From: Lachnospiraceae bacterium
GTDB taxonomy: Bacteria; Bacillota; Clostridia; Lachnospirales; Lachnospiraceae
Assembly: GCA_024696945.1 (NCBI GenBank)
Contig: JAILGF010000194.1
Coordinates: 1-37,015, forward strand
DNA: 37,015 bases
Direction: 5' to 3'
The notes below the pieces were generated by a model, which saw only the letters and a list, made by a program, of their open reading frames with translations, made no database searches and was not told the DNA's origin. This document shows, piece after piece, positions 17,240 through 26,292 of this stretch (position 1 is the stretch's first letter; every line of letters starts with the position of its first letter). Position numbers and translations under genes: made by a program.

Positions 17240-18586
17240 TTATAATCTCTTCTTCAGTTCTGCTGAAAGCTCCTCATATCCGGGTTTTCCGAGAAGTGCG
17301 AACATATTCTTCTTGTAGCTTTCCACACCGGGCTGGTTAAAAGGATTAACTCCCAGGATGTATCCGCTGACACCGCATGCGAACTCGAAGAAATAGAACA
17401 GCTGTCCGAGTGAATATTCGGTTCTGTCAGGAATATAAACCTTAAGCTGGGGAACACCGCCGTCGGTATGTGCCAGCTGAGTTCCTCTCATAGCACTCTT
17501 GTTAACAAAATCCACGGTCTTGCCTGCTAAGTAGTTAAGGCCGTCAAGATCAACATCTTCCTTCTCGATCACGATATCCGTATCCGCCCCGTCAAGCTCC
17601 ATAACGGTCTCGTACATGGTTCTCTGACCGTCCTGAATGAACTGGCCCATTGAATGAAGATCGGTGGTAAGATCAAGAGATGCAGGGAAAATACCCTTTT
17701 GATCCTTGCCTTCGCTCTCTCCGTAAAGCTGCTTCCACCATTCTGCAACATAGTGAAGCGCAGGCTCATAGTTTGCAAGAACCTCGATTGACTTACCCTT
17801 ACGTAAAAGGATGTTACGTGTTGCGGCATACTGAAGTGCAGGATTCTTATCATACTCTGCCTCAAGACATATCTTTCTCATTTCTCTTGCACCCTTCATA
17901 AGGGCGTCAAGATCTGCACCGCTGACAGCGATGGGAAGAAGTCCTACTGCTGTAAGTACCGAAAATCTTCCGCCGATATCATCGGGTACAACAAACTCCT
18001 CGTAGCCTTCCTCGTCTGCAACCTTCTTTAATGCTCCCTTTGCCTTATCGGTAGTGGCATATATTCTCTTAGCTGCCTCTTTTTTACCGTACTTATCGAT
18101 AAGCATTTTTTTGAAGATTCTGAATGCGATCGCAGGCTCAGTGGTGGTTCCGGACTTGCTTATCATGTTGATCGAGAAGTCCCTGTCACCTATTACGTCT
18201 TTAAGATGAGCCATATACTGGGTGCTGATGCTGTTTCCCACATAATAGATCTCGGGTGTCTTACGCTGCTTCTTTGAAATATTGTTATAGAAGCTGTGAC
18301 GAAGGAAATCAATAGCTGCACGGGCCCCTAAATAAGATCCGCCGATACCGATAACAAGAAGAACGTCCGAATCCTTCTGTATTTTTGCTGCAGCCTCCTT
18401 GATCCTTGCAAATTCCTTCTTGTTGTACTTTGAAGGAAGGTCTATCCAGCCAACGTAATCATTGCCGGCACCGGTTTTGTTTACAAGCTCTTCCTTAGCT
18501 GCAAGGGTGATCTTTTCCATGTTTTTCAGTTCGGCATCGTTGATAAATACTTTTGCGGCCGAATTGTCAAAGGTTACCTTTTTCAT
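17240..18586 (-). CDS. pgi: Glucose-6-phosphate isomerase
   Basis: A 448-residue glycolytic enzyme that interconverts glucose 6-phosphate and fructose 6-phosphate. Family motifs are clear: [17 protein letters not shown] near residue 80, the phosphate-binding [10 protein letters not shown], the [19 protein letters not shown] segment with the catalytic Glu, and [12 protein letters not shown]. Length fits the short Firmicute form. It lies 43 bp downstream of trxA in the same direction and ends at a strong bidirectional hairpin. It is probably the last gene of the prfA-trxA-pgi end of the cluster. Confidence 0.97.
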   Translation of the reverse strand: MKKVTFDNSAAKVFINDAELKNMEKITLAAKEELVNKTGAGNDYVGWIDLPSKYNKKEFARIKEAAAKIQKDSDVLLVIGIGGSYLGARAAIDFLRHSFYNNISKKQRKTPEIYYVGNSISTQYMAHLKDVIGDRDFSINMISKSGTTTEPAIAFRIFKKMLIDKYGKKEAAKRIYATTDKAKGALKKVADEEGYEEFVVPDDIGGRFSVLTAVGLLPIAVSGADLDALMKGAREMRKICLEAEYDKNPALQYAATRNILLRKGKSIEVLANYEPALHYVAEWWKQLYGESEGKDQKGIFPASLDLTTDLHSMGQFIQDGQRTMYETVMELDGADTDIVIEKEDVDLDGLNYLAGKTVDFVNKSAMRGTQLAHTDGGVPQLKVYIPDRTEYSLGQLFYFFEFACGVSGYILGVNPFNQPGVESYKKNMFALLGKPGYEELSAELKKRL

Positions 18587-18629
18587 ATTCTGTACTTAAC
18601 CTCCGTTATAATTAATTTTTTATAACATT

Positions 18630-18935
18630 TTACTTCAACATATCCAGAATTTTCTCTTTGGGCGCTGCTCCTACCTGCTTTGAAACTACTTCACCGTTTT
18701 TCATTACCACAAGCATGGGAATGCTCATTACTCCGAACTGTTCCGCAAGATCTTCTTCGTCATCAACGTTTACTTTTCCTACAAGGAACTCCGGGTGTTC
18801 ATCCCCTATCTGATCTACTAAGGGAGAGACCATCTTACAGGGTCCGCACCAGTCTGCATAGAAATCCAAAAGAACAGGCTTCTCGCTGTTCTTTATCTCG
18901 TCAAAATTCTCATTTGTTACCATTACTACTGCCAT
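18630..18935 (-). CDS. trxA: Thioredoxin
   Basis: A 101-residue cytosolic disulfide reductase with the active site WCGPC (Trp29, Cys30-Cys33) and the conserved cis-proline region SIPMLVVMKNGE. The start follows GGAGGTGTTTTAA. No thioredoxin reductase gene is next to it. It sits between prfA and pgi. An imperfectly placed 8-bp hairpin (18962-18990) just upstream overlaps the prfA stop and has no T-run, so read-through from prfA is likely. Confidence 0.96.
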   Translation of the reverse strand: MAVVMVTNENFDEIKNSEKPVLLDFYADWCGPCKMVSPLVDQIGDEHPEFLVGKVNVDDEEDLAEQFGVMSIPMLVVMKNGEVVSKQVGAAPKEKILDMLK

Positions 18936-18988
18936 TTAAAACACCTCCTGTTTTTATTTTCGATCAGATTATCTTTTCTCCGATCTGA

Positions 18989-20062
18989 TCAATTCTCGCT
19001 CATTTTTAAAAGCTTTGCTGCCTGATCGGCTGCGGTCAAGCTGTCTATCAGCTGATCGAGATTACCGTTCATAACATCCTCCAAGGTATAAAGAGTAAGC
19101 TTTATCCTATGATCCGTACACCGGCTCTGAGGGAAATTATAGGTTCTGATCTTTTCCGAACGGTCTCCGGTTCCGACCTGGCTTCTTTTTGCTTCAGCCT
19201 CTGCGTCGTGAGCTTTTTCCAGCTCAAGCTCATAAAGCTTTGCTCTTAAAACCCTTAATGCTTTATCCCTGTTTTTTAACTGGGATTTCTCATCCTGACA
19301 GGAAATAACTATTCCTGTCGGAATATGCGTAAGCCTTACCGCGGAGTCGGTTGTATTTACACACTGTCCACCGTTACCGGAGGCTCTGAACACATCGAAT
19401 TTACAATCATTCAGATCAAGATTGACCTCAACCTCTTCCGCCTCGGGCATTATAGCTACCGTAGCCGTCGAGGTATGTATCCTTCCGCCGGATTCGGTAA
19501 CCGGGATACGCTGTACGCGATGTACTCCGCTCTCATACTTAAGTCTCGAATAAGCGCCCTTTCCGTTTACCATGAAGATAACTTCCTTGAAGCCGCCTAT
19601 TCCGCTCTCATTTACACTTACAAGCTCTATCTTCCAACGCTTAGAATCCGCGTACTTGCTGTACATCCTGTACAGATCTGCCGCAAACAGTGCCGCTTCG
19701 TCTCCTCCGGCGCCTCCTCGGATCTCAACAACAACATTCTTTTCGTCGTTGGGGTCCTTGGGAAGAAGAAGGATCTTCAGTTCATTCTCTATGACCGGAA
19801 CCTGTTGACGTGCCTCGGAAAGCTCCTCCTTGATCATCTCTCTCATTTCCGGATCGTTTTCCGAATCAAGAAGTTCCAGGCTTTCCTCTATGGTCTGCTT
19901 GGTTTTCTTATATTCCCTGTATTTTTCTACTATTGCGCCCATGTCGGTCTGTTCCTTCATGAGCTTTCTGAATCTGGCTTGATCGTTTACAACTTCGGGG
20001 GCGGACAACTCCGCCTGGATTTCCTCAAAGCGTCTTTCAAGCTCTTCTATTTTTTCAAACAT
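18989..20062 (-). CDS. prfA: Peptide chain release factor 1
   Basis: A 357-residue factor that ends translation at UAA and UAG. The codon-recognition tripeptide is PVT (187-189), the PxT type of RF1 and not the SPF type of RF2. The catalytic GGQ is at 231-233 in SGNGGQCVN. The glutamine is the residue methylated by PrmC, whose gene is directly upstream. The ribosome site GGTGAAATAAG precedes the ATG. The N-terminal 100 residues are a helical coiled region, as in the family. Confidence 0.97.
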   Translation of the reverse strand: MFEKIEELERRFEEIQAELSAPEVVNDQARFRKLMKEQTDMGAIVEKYREYKKTKQTIEESLELLDSENDPEMREMIKEELSEARQQVPVIENELKILLLPKDPNDEKNVVVEIRGGAGGDEAALFAADLYRMYSKYADSKRWKIELVSVNESGIGGFKEVIFMVNGKGAYSRLKYESGVHRVQRIPVTESGGRIHTSTATVAIMPEAEEVEVNLDLNDCKFDVFRASGNGGQCVNTTDSAVRLTHIPTGIVISCQDEKSQLKNRDKALRVLRAKLYELELEKAHDAEAEAKRSQVGTGDRSEKIRTYNFPQSRCTDHRIKLTLYTLEDVMNGNLDQLIDSLTAADQAAKLLKMSEN

Positions 20063-20119
20063 CTTATTTCACCATTATTTAAAACATGAATGACACTATT
20101 TTAATAACATGGGATCCTT

Positions 20120-21094
20120 CTAATCGAATTTTCCCTCGATCACTCTCCGCAGGTGAGCCAAATCCCTATGGACTTCTATTTCTTTAAAACCTGCAGCATC
20201 CATCATTTTTGCCACAGGCTCTGCCTGGGAATCATCGAATTCCATCATAAGCCTTCCGCCTGGGTACAGATATTCGGGTGCTTCCCTGACTATTATTCTG
20301 TAAAAGTCCATTCCGTCCGCTCCACCGTCAAGTGCCAGGTGAGGCTCGTGTTCGGTAATCTCCGGCATCAGTGTTTTTATCTCATCCCGGACAATGTACG
20401 GCGGATTGGCAGTTATAATATGGAATCGGCCGTTTATACTTCCAAATAAGTCACTTTCCGTAAACCCGGCATTTATCTGTACTCCGTTCCCTTCGGGTCT
20501 GATGTCGGTATTTCTCTCATGAATCCGATGCTCTTTATTATACTCCCAGTTTTTTCTTGCAAGAGCCACCGCAGCAGGGGAAATATCAGCTCCCGTCACA
20601 TCAATGTTTTTTATGGGAAAAGCTGTTCTTCCAAGAATCCTTTCCTCCAGTGCAAGTCCCGTCGAAACGGCTACACATCCACTGCCTGTGCAAAGATCGA
20701 GTATCCGAAATTCATTTACTTCCAAGCTTCCGTCTAAAGCTCTTTCGTTAAGTTCGAAAAATGCCTTCTCAGCCCTTTTGACAGCCAGTTCTGCCAGGAT
20801 TTCGGTATCAAATCTCGGGATCAGGACGTCAGGCGTTACAATAAACATATATCCCATGAAATCCTGATTGCCGATTATATACTGAAGCGGTTCATGGGAA
20901 CTTCTTCTTTCTATCAGCTCCTCAAACTTCTTTTCGATATCGGCAGGCATTTCTTCATTCCAGCGTATAAACAGTTCATTTCTTTCAAACCCTGACGCAC
21001 ACTGAAGGAGATACTCCGCATCCACGTCGGCTTCTTCAATTCCTACACCTGAAAGTACTGCCGCAGCTTTCTTTTTTGCTTCTGAATATAACAT
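20120..21094 (-). CDS. prmC: Release-factor glutamine methyltransferase
   Basis: A 324-residue S-adenosylmethionine enzyme that methylates the GGQ glutamine of release factors. The SAM motif ILDLCTGSGCVAVS and the amide-methylating NPPY motif (TANPPYIVRDE) are present. The N-terminal helical domain carries the usual QYIIGNQDFMG. The stretch between the SAM motif and NPPY has small insertions relative to the common length near 280. It is 57 bp upstream of prfA, the classic pairing, and 22 bp downstream of the DUF1385 gene. Confidence 0.96.
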   Translation of the reverse strand: MLYSEAKKKAAAVLSGVGIEEADVDAEYLLQCASGFERNELFIRWNEEMPADIEKKFEELIERRSSHEPLQYIIGNQDFMGYMFIVTPDVLIPRFDTEILAELAVKRAEKAFFELNERALDGSLEVNEFRILDLCTGSGCVAVSTGLALEERILGRTAFPIKNIDVTGADISPAAVALARKNWEYNKEHRIHERNTDIRPEGNGVQINAGFTESDLFGSINGRFHIITANPPYIVRDEIKTLMPEITEHEPHLALDGGADGMDFYRIIVREAPEYLYPGGRLMMEFDDSQAEPVAKMMDAAGFKEIEVHRDLAHLRRVIEGKFD

Positions 21095-21116
21095 GGTTAG
21101 GCATACACCTCATCTG

Positions 21117-22541
21117 TCAATCTTCGGATTCGGTATCCTTAAACCGGTTTTCATATTCCTCGGTTCTTTTTCTGGACAGCTCGTCCTGTCTTTTTTCCTC
21201 TTCCTCAAGTTCTTTTTCAAAAGCCTTTGCCTTTTTTGCCGCTTCCTTTTTGAGAATGGCATTCTTCTTTTCGTTTTCAAGCTCTTTTTCTGCAAGCCTG
21301 TCTGCAGCGGCATCAATCTCTTTTATCTTATCATCGGACATATCTTCTTCAACTATGCCCTTTGCTTCCATTCTTTTACGGATCTCATCCTCTCGTTCCT
21401 TGCGTCTCTGCTCACGGCTTTTAGCCTTTTTGGCAATCGCTTCTTCCTCTTCCGCTCTCATATCTGCCTGAAAAGCTCTCCAGTCAAATACAGCTTCTAC
21501 AGATGCAATGGCACATTCTATCATGGAATCATCCGGTTCCCTGGTAGTAAGCTTCTGAAGTGCCAGTCCCGGTTTGCTTAAGAATCCGATAACCTTATTT
21601 TCGCTTTTCCCGGCAAGTCTGATAAACTCATACGATATTCCCGCTATAAGAGGGATCAGGAGCAGTCTTGCCACTATCATAAGAATGGTTGATTCGAACC
21701 TTATGAAAAGGAAAAAGATAATGCTTAATACCATAACGATAAGAAGGAAGCTTGTTCCGCACCTCTTGTGCTCCCTTGAACAGGTCCTTACATTCTCAAC
21801 CGTAAGCTCTTTTCCGCTTTCAACACAGTTAATGGACTTATGCTCAGCTCCGTGATACATGAAAACCCTTTTTATATCCTTCATGCACGAAATAGCCGCA
21901 ACATATCCGACAAAAAGTCCTACCCTGATCAAACCCTCAATAAGTGCAAGCAGGAAAGTAGATGTAATGACTTTCTTTAAAAATGTTGAAATAAAATATG
22001 GCAGTATCATAAACAAGCCTACCGCGAATACTATCGATACAACAACAAGGAGACCCATTATAAGACCTTCCTTACGTTTTTCGGAAGCCGATTTCTCCTT
22101 GGGGACGGACTTTGTAACCTTTACCGTCTTCTGTTCTTCAGCCGTTCCGTCAGCTTCGATATCCGAGGTTATTTCCTCAAGTACGATACCCTCATCTGCG
22201 GGAGTTTCGTTGCTTTCTCCGTCAATTGCCTCATCTGTTCCGATATCTTTTTGGCTTACCTCTTCAGCGTCTTTCTTTGCTGCTCCTTCCTCTTCTTCCT
22301 CGAAAAAGCTGGCCGACCAGGTAAGTGTCTTTATTCCTATTTTGAGCGACTCGACAAAGGTAACCACTCCTCTTATTATAGGAAGTTTAAAAAACTTAGA
22401 TTTATCCTGAAGCGAAGTAGTCCTCTGGTCATCGACTTCAATGGTTCCGTCAGGCTTTCTTACCGCACATGCATAATGGGAGCCGTTCTTCATCATAACG
22501 CCTTCCATCAAAGCCTGTCCGCCTATTCCAGATAATTTCAT
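21117..22541 (-). CDS. DUF1385 (YqhQ-like) integral membrane protein with coiled-coil tail
   Basis: A 474-residue membrane protein. The N-terminal GGQALMEGVMMKNG and the central HGAEHKSINCVESG and HKRCGTSF motifs are typical of DUF1385. Hydrophobic segments lie at about 163-190, 193-220 and 265-310. Two parts go beyond the usual family length: an acidic linker at about 80-150 (EEEEEG, then many Glu and Asp), and a highly charged coiled-coil tail from about 365 to 474 rich in Glu, Lys and Ala. Function in the family is unknown; its constant place beside rpmE, prmC and prfA suggests a link to translation or the envelope, but this is only inferred. The ribosome site is AAGGGGA. Confidence 0.88.
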   Translation of the reverse strand: MKLSGIGGQALMEGVMMKNGSHYACAVRKPDGTIEVDDQRTTSLQDKSKFFKLPIIRGVVTFVESLKIGIKTLTWSASFFEEEEEGAAKKDAEEVSQKDIGTDEAIDGESNETPADEGIVLEEITSDIEADGTAEEQKTVKVTKSVPKEKSASEKRKEGLIMGLLVVVSIVFAVGLFMILPYFISTFLKKVITSTFLLALIEGLIRVGLFVGYVAAISCMKDIKRVFMYHGAEHKSINCVESGKELTVENVRTCSREHKRCGTSFLLIVMVLSIIFFLFIRFESTILMIVARLLLIPLIAGISYEFIRLAGKSENKVIGFLSKPGLALQKLTTREPDDSMIECAIASVEAVFDWRAFQADMRAEEEEAIAKKAKSREQRRKEREDEIRKRMEAKGIVEEDMSDDKIKEIDAAADRLAEKELENEKKNAILKKEAAKKAKAFEKELEEEEKRQDELSRKRTEEYENRFKDTESED

Positions 22542-22574
22542 ATTATATAATCCCCTTAATTTATACTATGCAAA

Positions 22575-22607
22575 AAAGGTTGAGGCTTTTGTCTAACCTC
22601 AACCTTT
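22575..22607 (-). terminator. Terminator after rpmE
   Basis: An 11-bp stem (AAAGGTTGAGG at 22575-22585 with 22597-22607) followed on the minus strand by TTTTTTG. It lies 18 bp after the rpmE stop and about 35 bp before the DUF1385 start, so the downstream genes need read-through or a promoter I could not define. Confidence 0.8.
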
Positions 22608-22624
22608 ATCAACAGTGATAAATT

Positions 22625-22831
22625 CTACTTGTTCTCAAGACCATACTTACGGTTGAACTTATCAATAGCACCACGAGCCTGAACTGACTTCTGCTGTCCT
22701 GTATAGAACGGATGGCACTTTGAACAGATTTCAACGTGGATCTCCTTCTTTGTAGAACCGGTCACGAACTCATTGCCGCAGTTACATGTAACCTTTGCCT
22801 GATAATATGTAGGCTGTACATTCTCTCTCAT
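22625..22831 (-). CDS. rpmE: 50S ribosomal protein L31 (zinc-binding form)
   Basis: A 68-residue ribosomal protein. It has the C+ zinc pattern: CNC in the first half (TCNCGNEF) and CSKC in ICSKCHPFYTG, four cysteines in all. The C-terminal GAIDKFNRKYGL is conserved. It has its own promoter and terminator between rho and DUF1385. Confidence 0.96.
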   Translation of the reverse strand: MRENVQPTYYQAKVTCNCGNEFVTGSTKKEIHVEICSKCHPFYTGQQKSVQARGAIDKFNRKYGLENK

Positions 22832-22897
22832 TTTTTCACCTCATTCTCATCTTTTACTGATTTTCCAATAACTGTACACGGATACACAGTGAAAAGC

Positions 22898-22926
22898 ATT
22901 ATAGCACGATTTTTTTCAAAATGCAA
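22898..22926 (-). promoter_or_regulatory. Predicted rpmE promoter
   Basis: Minus strand TTGCAT (22926-22921), 17-bp spacer, TATAAT (22903-22898), directly after the rho stop. Confidence 0.7.
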
Positions 22927-22944
22927 TATCTTTTTTATATTTTT

Positions 22945-24450
22945 TCAGATGAGCTTGGTTTTTTTAACAATATCACAGAATTCCCTGTTGTTCCTTGTTC
23001 TTGCGAAAAGGCTTATTATCTTCTCTACGGCATTCTCGGCCCTGGAAGAGCTGAATGCATGTCTGATAATCTCATTTGCCTCACTCTCATCCTGCGTCAG
23101 CAGAAGATCGTCGCGGCGCGTGCTGGATTTTGGAAGGTCGATTGCGGGGAATATCCTCTTTTCCGAAAGGTTTCTGTCAAGTACAAGCTCCATGTTGCCG
23201 GTACCCTTAAACTCCTCGAATACAACGTCATCCATCCTGCTTCCCGTTTCCACAAGCGCTGTTGCAAGGATCGTAAGGCTTCCGCCCTCTCGCATGCATC
23301 TTGCGGCACCGAAGAATTTCTTTGGCATATGGAGCGCCGCAGGGTCAAGACCTCCCGACAAAGTCCTTCCGCTGGCGGTACAAGTAAGATTGTATGCACG
23401 GGCAAGCCTTGTGATGCTGTCAAGCAGGATAACTACATCCTGTTTTTGTTCCACAAGCCTTTTGGCACGTTCGATAACCATCTCCGAAACCCTTTTATGA
23501 TTCTCGGGAAGTTCATCAAATGTGGAATATATAACTTCGACGTTATCCCCCTTAATGGATTCCTTCATATCCGTTACTTCCTCAGGTCTCTCGTCTATCA
23601 GGAGGATGATCATATGCATCTCGGGATTATTTGTAGTGATCGCATTTGCTATCTGCTTAAGCAGAGTTGTTTTTCCTGCCTTAGGCTGGGAAACAATCAT
23701 TCCACGCTGTCCCTTTCCTATAGGTGAAAGGATATCCATGATCCTCATCGCAGGCTTGCAGCCGGGGGTTTCAAGGCGCAGCCTTTCATGAGGGAAAATA
23801 GGTGTCAGATTCTCAAACTTCGGTCTCGAAATACTGTCATTTATATGCCGTCCGTTTATTTCCTTGGCATACATCATGGCATTGAATTTATCTCCGGGCA
23901 TCTTAGCCTTGGTAACTCCGACTACCATATCACCCGTTCTTAACCCGAGCCTTCTGATCTGCATTGGCGATACATATACATCCTTGTCACCCGGAAGGAA
24001 ATTCTCGCTTCTTATAAAAGCAAAACCCTCGGGCATGATCTCTAAGATACCTTCCTTAATATCCCCTTTATTGAATGCTGCAACATCATTGGTATTTTTT
24101 CTGAGTACAGGAGCCGGACGGTTTTCGTCATCTCCCTCCGGATTTTTCTCTCCCTGTTCTTCGTAAGCGTTTCCTTCGCGAACCTCCGAGATCCGGTCTT
24201 CCTCTTCATCTGTTTCTTCGACAGGCTGAGCTTCAATAGCACTATCGGATTCTTTTACAGGCTCTTCAAACTGTACAAAGGGCTTTTCGTCCGCTTCAAC
24301 AGGCTGGACGGAGACATTTCCGGAAGGCTCCGTGTCAAGAGCTTTCAATTCATCTATTATTTCCTGCTTTTTAAGGGAAGAAACCTTTTTAAGCCCCTTC
24401 TCTTTAGCCAGATTGCGTAATTCAGCCAAAGTCATCTTACTATAATCCAT
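22945..24450 (-). CDS. rho: Transcription termination factor Rho
   Basis: A 501-residue hexameric RNA helicase that ends transcription. Residues 1-38 form the N-terminal Rho helix-turn domain (TLAELRNLAKEKGLKKVSSLKKQEI). Residues about 40-120 are a very acidic, low-complexity linker found in many Clostridia. An RNA-binding cold-shock-like domain follows (EGILEIMPEGFAFIRS, 133-148), then the RecA-type motor with Walker A SQPKAGKTT (254-262), Walker B VVILLDSITRLAR, the Q/secondary loop around SGGLDPAALHMPKKFFGAAR, and FEEFKGTGNMEL. It is the first gene of the rpmE-DUF1385-prmC-prfA neighbourhood. Confidence 0.97.
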   Translation of the reverse strand: MDYSKMTLAELRNLAKEKGLKKVSSLKKQEIIDELKALDTEPSGNVSVQPVEADEKPFVQFEEPVKESDSAIEAQPVEETDEEEDRISEVREGNAYEEQGEKNPEGDDENRPAPVLRKNTNDVAAFNKGDIKEGILEIMPEGFAFIRSENFLPGDKDVYVSPMQIRRLGLRTGDMVVGVTKAKMPGDKFNAMMYAKEINGRHINDSISRPKFENLTPIFPHERLRLETPGCKPAMRIMDILSPIGKGQRGMIVSQPKAGKTTLLKQIANAITTNNPEMHMIILLIDERPEEVTDMKESIKGDNVEVIYSTFDELPENHKRVSEMVIERAKRLVEQKQDVVILLDSITRLARAYNLTCTASGRTLSGGLDPAALHMPKKFFGAARCMREGGSLTILATALVETGSRMDDVVFEEFKGTGNMELVLDRNLSEKRIFPAIDLPKSSTRRDDLLLTQDESEANEIIRHAFSSSRAENAVEKIISLFARTRNNREFCDIVKKTKLI

Positions 24451-24565
24451 AGAATAGTCTCCATTCCTATATTATGTTAATTCATCTTGGGAAAAAAAAG
24501 AACAGCATCGACCCCGTTACCGGGTAAAGAAATAAATCAAACGAATAATATACTTACTTGCAAAG

Positions 24566-24594
24566 ATACTAACATACTTTATGTTTTTTGGCAA
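24566..24594 (-). promoter_or_regulatory. Predicted rho promoter
   Basis: Minus strand TTGCCA (24594-24589), 17-bp spacer, TAGTAT (24571-24566). The leader is about 110 nt; it contains CCCGGTAACGGGG, a short hairpin (around 24515-24528), but I see no known riboswitch. Confidence 0.55.
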
Positions 24595-24603
24595 GAAAAA
24601 TTT

Positions 24604-24631
24604 AAAAACTGCGCCAAGTGACGCAGTTTTT
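24604..24631 (-). terminator. Terminator after the ComFB-like gene
   Basis: Stem AAAAACTGCG (24604-24613) with CGCAGTTTTT (24622-24631), 8 bp after the stop codon, with T-rich sequence on the minus side. Confidence 0.8.
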
Positions 24632-24639
24632 ACGATCGA

Positions 24640-24909
24640 TCAATGATGATGCGGATTTTTCTTTACTATCTCTACCGCAGCCGCTATTTCTGTCATAATG
24701 GCCGTGCTGTATGGGATGCTTACCGAATCGACGCGTGAAAGAAGCTCTCCCTGTTCGGTAGATACATATTTGGGTTTAAGACGGTTCAATGAATAGCAGA
24801 GGATATCGGTCTTACAGGTATCGCATTTACAGCAGTTGAGTCCGGGAAGCATCTGTTCCAGCTTATCCTCGACCATCTTCTCCATAATATTTTTTACTAA
24901 AGCAGACAT
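24640..24909 (-). CDS. ComFB-like small protein
   Basis: An 89-residue protein. The ATG at 24909 follows a GGGGG site; a longer frame to 24996 would cross the promoter. It matches the late-competence ComFB family by the N-terminal helix (SALVKNIMEKMVEDKLEQMLPG), a Cys patch NCCKCDTCKTDILCYSLNRL (Cys26, 27, 29, 32, 38) and LKPKYVST. It ends in three histidines. ComFB-type proteins have been reported to bind cyclic dinucleotides and metal, so a signalling role is possible. It sits directly downstream of hydF but has its own promoter. Confidence 0.8.
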   Translation of the reverse strand: MSALVKNIMEKMVEDKLEQMLPGLNCCKCDTCKTDILCYSLNRLKPKYVSTEQGELLSRVDSVSIPYSTAIMTEIAAAVEIVKKNPHHH

Positions 24910-24986
24910 GTGTAACCCCCTAATATATGCATTGGCAGGACCTGTCCGGAATCTGCCCGTAATACATTTAATACCGCTACATAGAA

Positions 24987-25015
24987 ATTTTAGCACTTCT
25001 TGTCTGCTCTTTCAA
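24987..25015 (-). promoter_or_regulatory. Predicted promoter of the ComFB-like gene
   Basis: Minus strand TTGAAA (25015-25010), 17-bp spacer, TAAAAT (24992-24987), just after the hydF stop at 25023. Confidence 0.6.
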
Positions 25016-25022
25016 CAGTTTT

Positions 25023-26258
25023 TTACAGATTAATGTTAATTCCTTTTACAGCACGTTCCAGGATACCGTTTATATAAGCTATCAATATCCCGTAATTGAC
25101 TACAGGAACTCCCTGATCCTCCGCACACTTAACACGATAGGTTATTTCTCTTTCGTTCAGCATACAGCCTCCGCAATGGATGACTGCTTTATAGGCGCTC
25201 AGATCCTCCGGGAATCCTGTTCCGGAGCTGGTATCATACTCTACTTCAAAGCCGAACTTTTCCTTAAGCCACTTAGGTATTTTTACGGTTCCTATATCAT
25301 TGCACTGTCTGTGATGTGTACAGCCTTCGGATATAAGTACCTTATCCCCTTTTTTCAGATTCTTAAGAGCATTTACTCCCTTAAGAGCACTGTCAAGATA
25401 TCCCTTATACCGTGCAAGAAGGATTGAAAAAGAAGTCAACGGAATATCCGTCGGTGTAACCGCAGCCACCTTCTTAAATACCTGGCTGTCGCAGATCACC
25501 AATCTCGGTCTTTCTTTAAGTTTGTTCAGTGCACCTTCAAGTTCCTCGGTCTGTACGCAGAGGGCCATTCCGTGTTCATCCAGGATGTCACGTATCATCT
25601 GTACCTGAGGAAGGATAAGTCTGCCCTTCGGTGCCGCTTCATCCTGGGGCATGACCAAAATAAGCATATCCGAGGGAGTTATAAGGTCTCCTATGAGTCT
25701 CCGCTCGGAACCCTCCGGTTTTACGGATGCGATCAGTTCCTTCAGTTCATGTATATTTGTTTTATTGAGGGCCGATACATATATGCAGGGGATTTCTTTT
25801 CCCGAGCCGGTACGGTACAAAGTCTGCTTTCCGGTCCCCTGATCGGGAGTGCCGTTTTCTGTCAGCATGTCGGTCTTGTTAAATGCGATAACATAAGGTA
25901 TGTTCTTTTGGGCAAGCCTTTCCGCAAGCCTTTTATCATCATCGGTCAGGCCCGTTACAGCATCTGATACCAGTACAGCTATATCGGTCTTATTCATTAC
26001 CTGATCTGCTTTTTTTATACGCAGTTCGCCGAGTGTCCCCTCATCATCGTAACCCGGAGTATCGATTATTACCACGGGCCCTAAAGGAAGAAGCTCCATC
26101 GATTTATATACCGGATCGGTAGTAGTTCCTTTTATATCGGAAACTATTGCAAGCTCCTGATCCGTTACGGCATTTACAAGACTTGATTTTCCGGCGTTTC
26201 TTTTTCCAAAGAAAGCTATATGTATCCTATCGGCTCTTGCAGTATCGTTTAAACTCAT
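25023..26258 (-). CDS. hydF: [FeFe]-hydrogenase maturation GTPase HydF
   Basis: A 411-residue scaffold GTPase on which the two-iron part of the hydrogenase H-cluster is assembled. ATG 26258 is preceded by GGAGGTGAATAC. The GTPase domain has G1 GKRNAGKS (18-25), G3 DTPG (66-69) and G4 NKTD (127-130). The C-terminal cluster-binding set is Cys313-Thr-His315 then His361-Cys-Gly-Gly-Cys365, the CxH...HCxxC pattern of HydF. Length is normal. It begins 34 bp after the substrate-binding lipoprotein gene in the same direction, so it appears to be the last gene of the nitrogenase-like operon. hydE and hydG are not in the window. Confidence 0.95.
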   Translation of the reverse strand: MSLNDTARADRIHIAFFGKRNAGKSSLVNAVTDQELAIVSDIKGTTTDPVYKSMELLPLGPVVIIDTPGYDDEGTLGELRIKKADQVMNKTDIAVLVSDAVTGLTDDDKRLAERLAQKNIPYVIAFNKTDMLTENGTPDQGTGKQTLYRTGSGKEIPCIYVSALNKTNIHELKELIASVKPEGSERRLIGDLITPSDMLILVMPQDEAAPKGRLILPQVQMIRDILDEHGMALCVQTEELEGALNKLKERPRLVICDSQVFKKVAAVTPTDIPLTSFSILLARYKGYLDSALKGVNALKNLKKGDKVLISEGCTHHRQCNDIGTVKIPKWLKEKFGFEVEYDTSSGTGFPEDLSAYKAVIHCGGCMLNEREITYRVKCAEDQGVPVVNYGILIAYINGILERAVKGININL

Positions 26259-26292
26259 GTATTCACCTCCCGCAAATATGTAATTATGCCTT

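Noticed and set aside
18962-18990. Terminator between prfA and trxA
   Set aside because: An 8-bp stem is present but no T-run follows on the minus strand, and it overlaps the prfA stop.
24910-24996. Longer start for the ComFB-like protein
   Set aside because: It crosses the -10 box, and ATG 24909 has a GGGGG site and the family N-terminus.
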